A DNA stretch of 64,000 bases, from assembly GCA_963693285.1 (NCBI GenBank), contig OY848922.1, forward strand, positions 6,870,923-6,934,922, given 5' to 3'. The translations under genes and the position numbers were made by a program. A model generated the notes under the pieces. The model had not been told where the DNA came from and searched no databases. It saw only the letters and a program-made list of their open reading frames with translations. Shown piece by piece: positions 61,668 through 64,000 of this stretch. Every line of letters begins with the position of its first letter. Position 1 is the first letter of the stretch. This DNA comes from Xestospongia muta (Eukaryota > Porifera > Demospongiae > Haplosclerida > Petrosiidae).

Positions 61668-62499
61668 CTCTGATCTTCTAGGGTGCGTGTGTGTGCTGTG
61701 TGTGTGTTGGTTGGTGGTCCTTTTTCACTTCCTCTGTCTCTCTTCACTTTCTATCCATTCATTGTCACCATCAGTTAGTAACAACTCTCTTTTCTTTTCT
61801 TGCAGGAGCAGTACTGGTGAAAAAGGTGAGCAGTTTCTCCATCCATCCATCCACATCTCATCCATTCTCTAGTAATCCAGTTGGTATTCTCTCTTTCTCC
61901 CTCTATGTTCTCAACTTGTGGACTGACTGGACTCTTTGGAACTCTCGATCTTTTCGTTTTTACAATTACTGGATTGGAGACTGTCATTGGAGTTCTTGGA
62001 GAACTTCTATCTTCTCCTTTCTACAACTACTGAATTGGACTGGACACCTTCACTGGACTTCTTGCGGACTCTCTATCTTCTCTTTCCTACAATTACTGGA
62101 TTGGAGACTGTCACTGGACTTCTTGGGGACTGTTCAACTACAGAGACTGTTTTATTATAAATTTTACTTTTCAATTTTTTCTTTACATTTTTTCATTACA
62201 TTTTTTTTGATTAATATTTTGTTATTTAAAAACATTTTTAACCTCAACTGAAAGTTATTTTAAGTTCATACTGCTGCTTTTACTTTTCAAATCATTTTTG
62301 TGACGTGAAAACTGTCTTAATAGTTTTTCGTCGTTTTTGTTACTGAACTTCATTATATTCAAAATCAACATAACAGTTTTTGGAAAGTATACGGTATTAT
62401 GTATTTCGTTTGCATTTTATTTCTATATAAATTTTAGAATGTTTTAGTATACCTCCGTATACTGTAAGTATTATTTGAGAATATCCAGGAATATGAAGA

Positions 62500-63154
62500 A
62501 ATACATTCAAGGCTCAACTGCTGGCTTACAAAGACCAGGTAAGTATATTATTTGGAGAACGTAATCATCTATTAACTTAGAAATTACCATATCGATATAA
62601 TGTCAGTATTCCTTGTTACTGATACAATACATTTTATAGATGACCTCACTATTGGAATTTATTAATAATAATACTGAAGTTGATCCAGAGATGGTTGTGC
62701 TTGAGAAAGATGTTCAACAGTTAATATCTCTAATAGAAGGTATTTTTAAATTGGAACATGTATTTTGGTTTGGTGTTGTTATAATTAATACATTATTGTG
62801 AAGGCCATGTTTTAAATTTTAATTTCAATTTATGTTTAAATTGATATTAAAGTTATAAAGGATACATATATATCAATTATGTACATACTACACCAATTTA
62901 TCATTCATATAATGGAAGGTTATATTTGTTTATTCTTTTTTTACTATGTGTGTTTCTCTTGTACAGAAAATCTTTTAGAAATTAGTAAACAGAAGTATCA
63001 GCCGTCTAACAATAAAAAGAGACTCTTACTACTACTAGTGACAAGTATGTCTATATCTAGTAATACATTTAGCAACATTAAATATAATAGCAGTATTTTG
63101 TCTACTTTAGATATTTCTGCTACAACTTCTTTTAGTTCACAAAATCTATATTAA
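62500..63154 (+). pseudogene. SMNDC1-like N-terminal exons, R-outer
   Basis: Exon a ends at 62538, exon b is 62640-62739 and exon c is 62967-63154. The tail matches L-outer (KYQPSNNKKRLLLLL). Further exon-like pieces, ESLRTKIQSFIKR before a GTATTG donor near 63440 and YHNDVILNHKEGGDDNDFN before GTAAGT near 63640, may belong to the same transcript. They are not part of SMNDC1 as I know it. Confidence 0.42.
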
Positions 63155-63355
63155 TTCTAATTCTTTAACTCTATAACAAAACTCTGTAACATAATCTATA
63201 AGATATGTCATGTATCAGTATAGTTTTGATGTGAGTAAATGTGAAATGACCAGTTTTCAGTATTAAATGTACAGTCAAAAAATAGAGAATAATAAAGCAA
63301 TACTCTTTTACAAACATTGTCTACAAATAAGTCAGTTAATGTAAAAGATACTAGT
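63034..63355. repeat. 322-base ACTAGT-bounded segment in R-outer
   Basis: Mirror of 25602-25923, so it has the alternative orientation relative to the array in its own arm. Confidence 0.85.
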
Positions 63356-64000
63356 GACAGTAAAAATTATGAAAATAAGTACCACTGTAGTAGAAGACGA
63401 GAGTCTTTAAGGACAAAAATACAAAGCTTCATTAAGAGAGGTATTGCTTTCTTAAACCACTATCAATTTTGATCTGTTATAAGTATGACTAATAATATTA
63501 ATATAACTTGTATTATACACAAAGTTATAATTATTATGACATAATTTAGTTTGGTCTTGTTTAGACTTGAGTACTCTTGTATACCACAATGACGTTATTT
63601 TAAACCACAAAGAAGGTGGAGATGATAATGATTTTAATGTAAGTATCAATCAATACATGCACAAATCAGGAGCAGTACATGTACATATACTATTAAGCCT
63701 AAATATATAGAGGTTATAGATTATATAGGTTATAGGGCATGTCAATTACATATGGGCAAGTCACATGGGTATAGTATAGTGAGTAGCAAAAGAATTAGTA
63801 TTAACATATCTGTGGTATTATTCACAAAGCCTTGTTTTGTTTATAAGAAGCCCTTTCAGTACAGACAGATAAACAGTAATTTATAGATGTCTGTCTTCAT
63901 GACAGAGTGCTAAATATAGTATAGAAAGACTTAATATTACTTTCATATTAGTATATTTCTTTTTATTAATTAGTATCACCATTAGAAGTTGAATCTACAA

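Larger units (their letters stand above)
59729..63355. repeat. Tandem unit R-outer
   Basis: Reverse complement of L-outer, with the ACTAGT segment in the same relative orientation as L-outer. Beyond it the arm continues with sequence matching 24957-25601. Confidence 0.85.
46556..64000. repeat. Right arm of the giant inverted duplication
   Basis: Reverse complement of the left arm, in the same order from the centre outwards: F-repeat segment, retroelement fragment, fold-back element, collagen-like gene, its broken copy, F segment, SRCR/FN3 fragments, orphan exons, tandem units. Homology is still running at base 64000. Small differences (for example five residue changes over the ~230-residue exon 3 product of the collagen-like genes) show the arms are not merely the same read placed twice. 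Confidence 0.9.

Noticed and set aside
56170..63355. LTR retrotransposon as explanation of the 3.6 kb units
   Set aside because: No gag, protease, reverse transcriptase or integrase, no TG..CA ends or primer-binding site; the units contain spliced host-like exons.

Overview
The window looks like nuclear DNA of a marine sponge, most likely a demosponge such as Amphimedon queenslandica. This is inferred from the gene families only. It is AT-rich, its genes have introns with GT..AG borders, and it carries families that are expanded in sponges: AMOP/VWD/SRCR/Ig receptors, short-chain-collagen-like secreted proteins, Kelch-kinase fusions, and large beta-helix membrane proteins. No tRNA, rRNA, operon or prokaryotic feature was seen. 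One 200-base assembly gap lies at 17874-18073.

Left third (1-18 kb). Two paralogous intronless genes for beta-helix, multi-pass membrane proteins lie on the plus strand. The first (1-2736) is cut by the window edge; the second is at 14149-17826. Between them is a six-exon minus-strand gene for a Kelch - coiled coil - TKL-type kinase protein (10157-6956). It is flanked on both sides by related copies of a non-coding repeat of about 2.6-2.9 kb, here called the F repeat.

Middle (18-25 kb). After AT and TTG microsatellites comes a minus-strand receptor locus of AMOP, VWD, about five SRCR domains, an Ig domain and an EGF/cysteine-rich tail. It carries several in-frame stops and one frameshift, so it reads as a decayed gene.

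Right part (about 25-64 kb). This is one very large inverted duplication. The left arm (about 24957-46147) and right arm (46556 to beyond the window end) are near-identical reverse complements around a spacer of about 408 bases. Each arm holds, from outside inwards: a tandem array of units of about 3.6 kb (three units left, two right), orphan exons of an unrecognised gene, SRCR/FN3 fragments, an F-repeat segment, a broken and an intact short-chain-collagen-like gene in opposite orientations, a fold-back element, and a dead retroelement fragment. Each tandem unit carries an SMNDC1-like N-terminal exon set, a 73-base GC-rich hairpin, a MITE of about 430 bases, and a 322-base segment that is inverted in some units relative to others.

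The two intact collagen-like genes (42009-41058 minus, 50558-51494 plus) are the only clearly functional-looking genes inside the arms. Lesions shared by both arms were present before the duplication; private lesions came later. A misjoin of two haplotypes could mimic the head-to-head structure and must be excluded.
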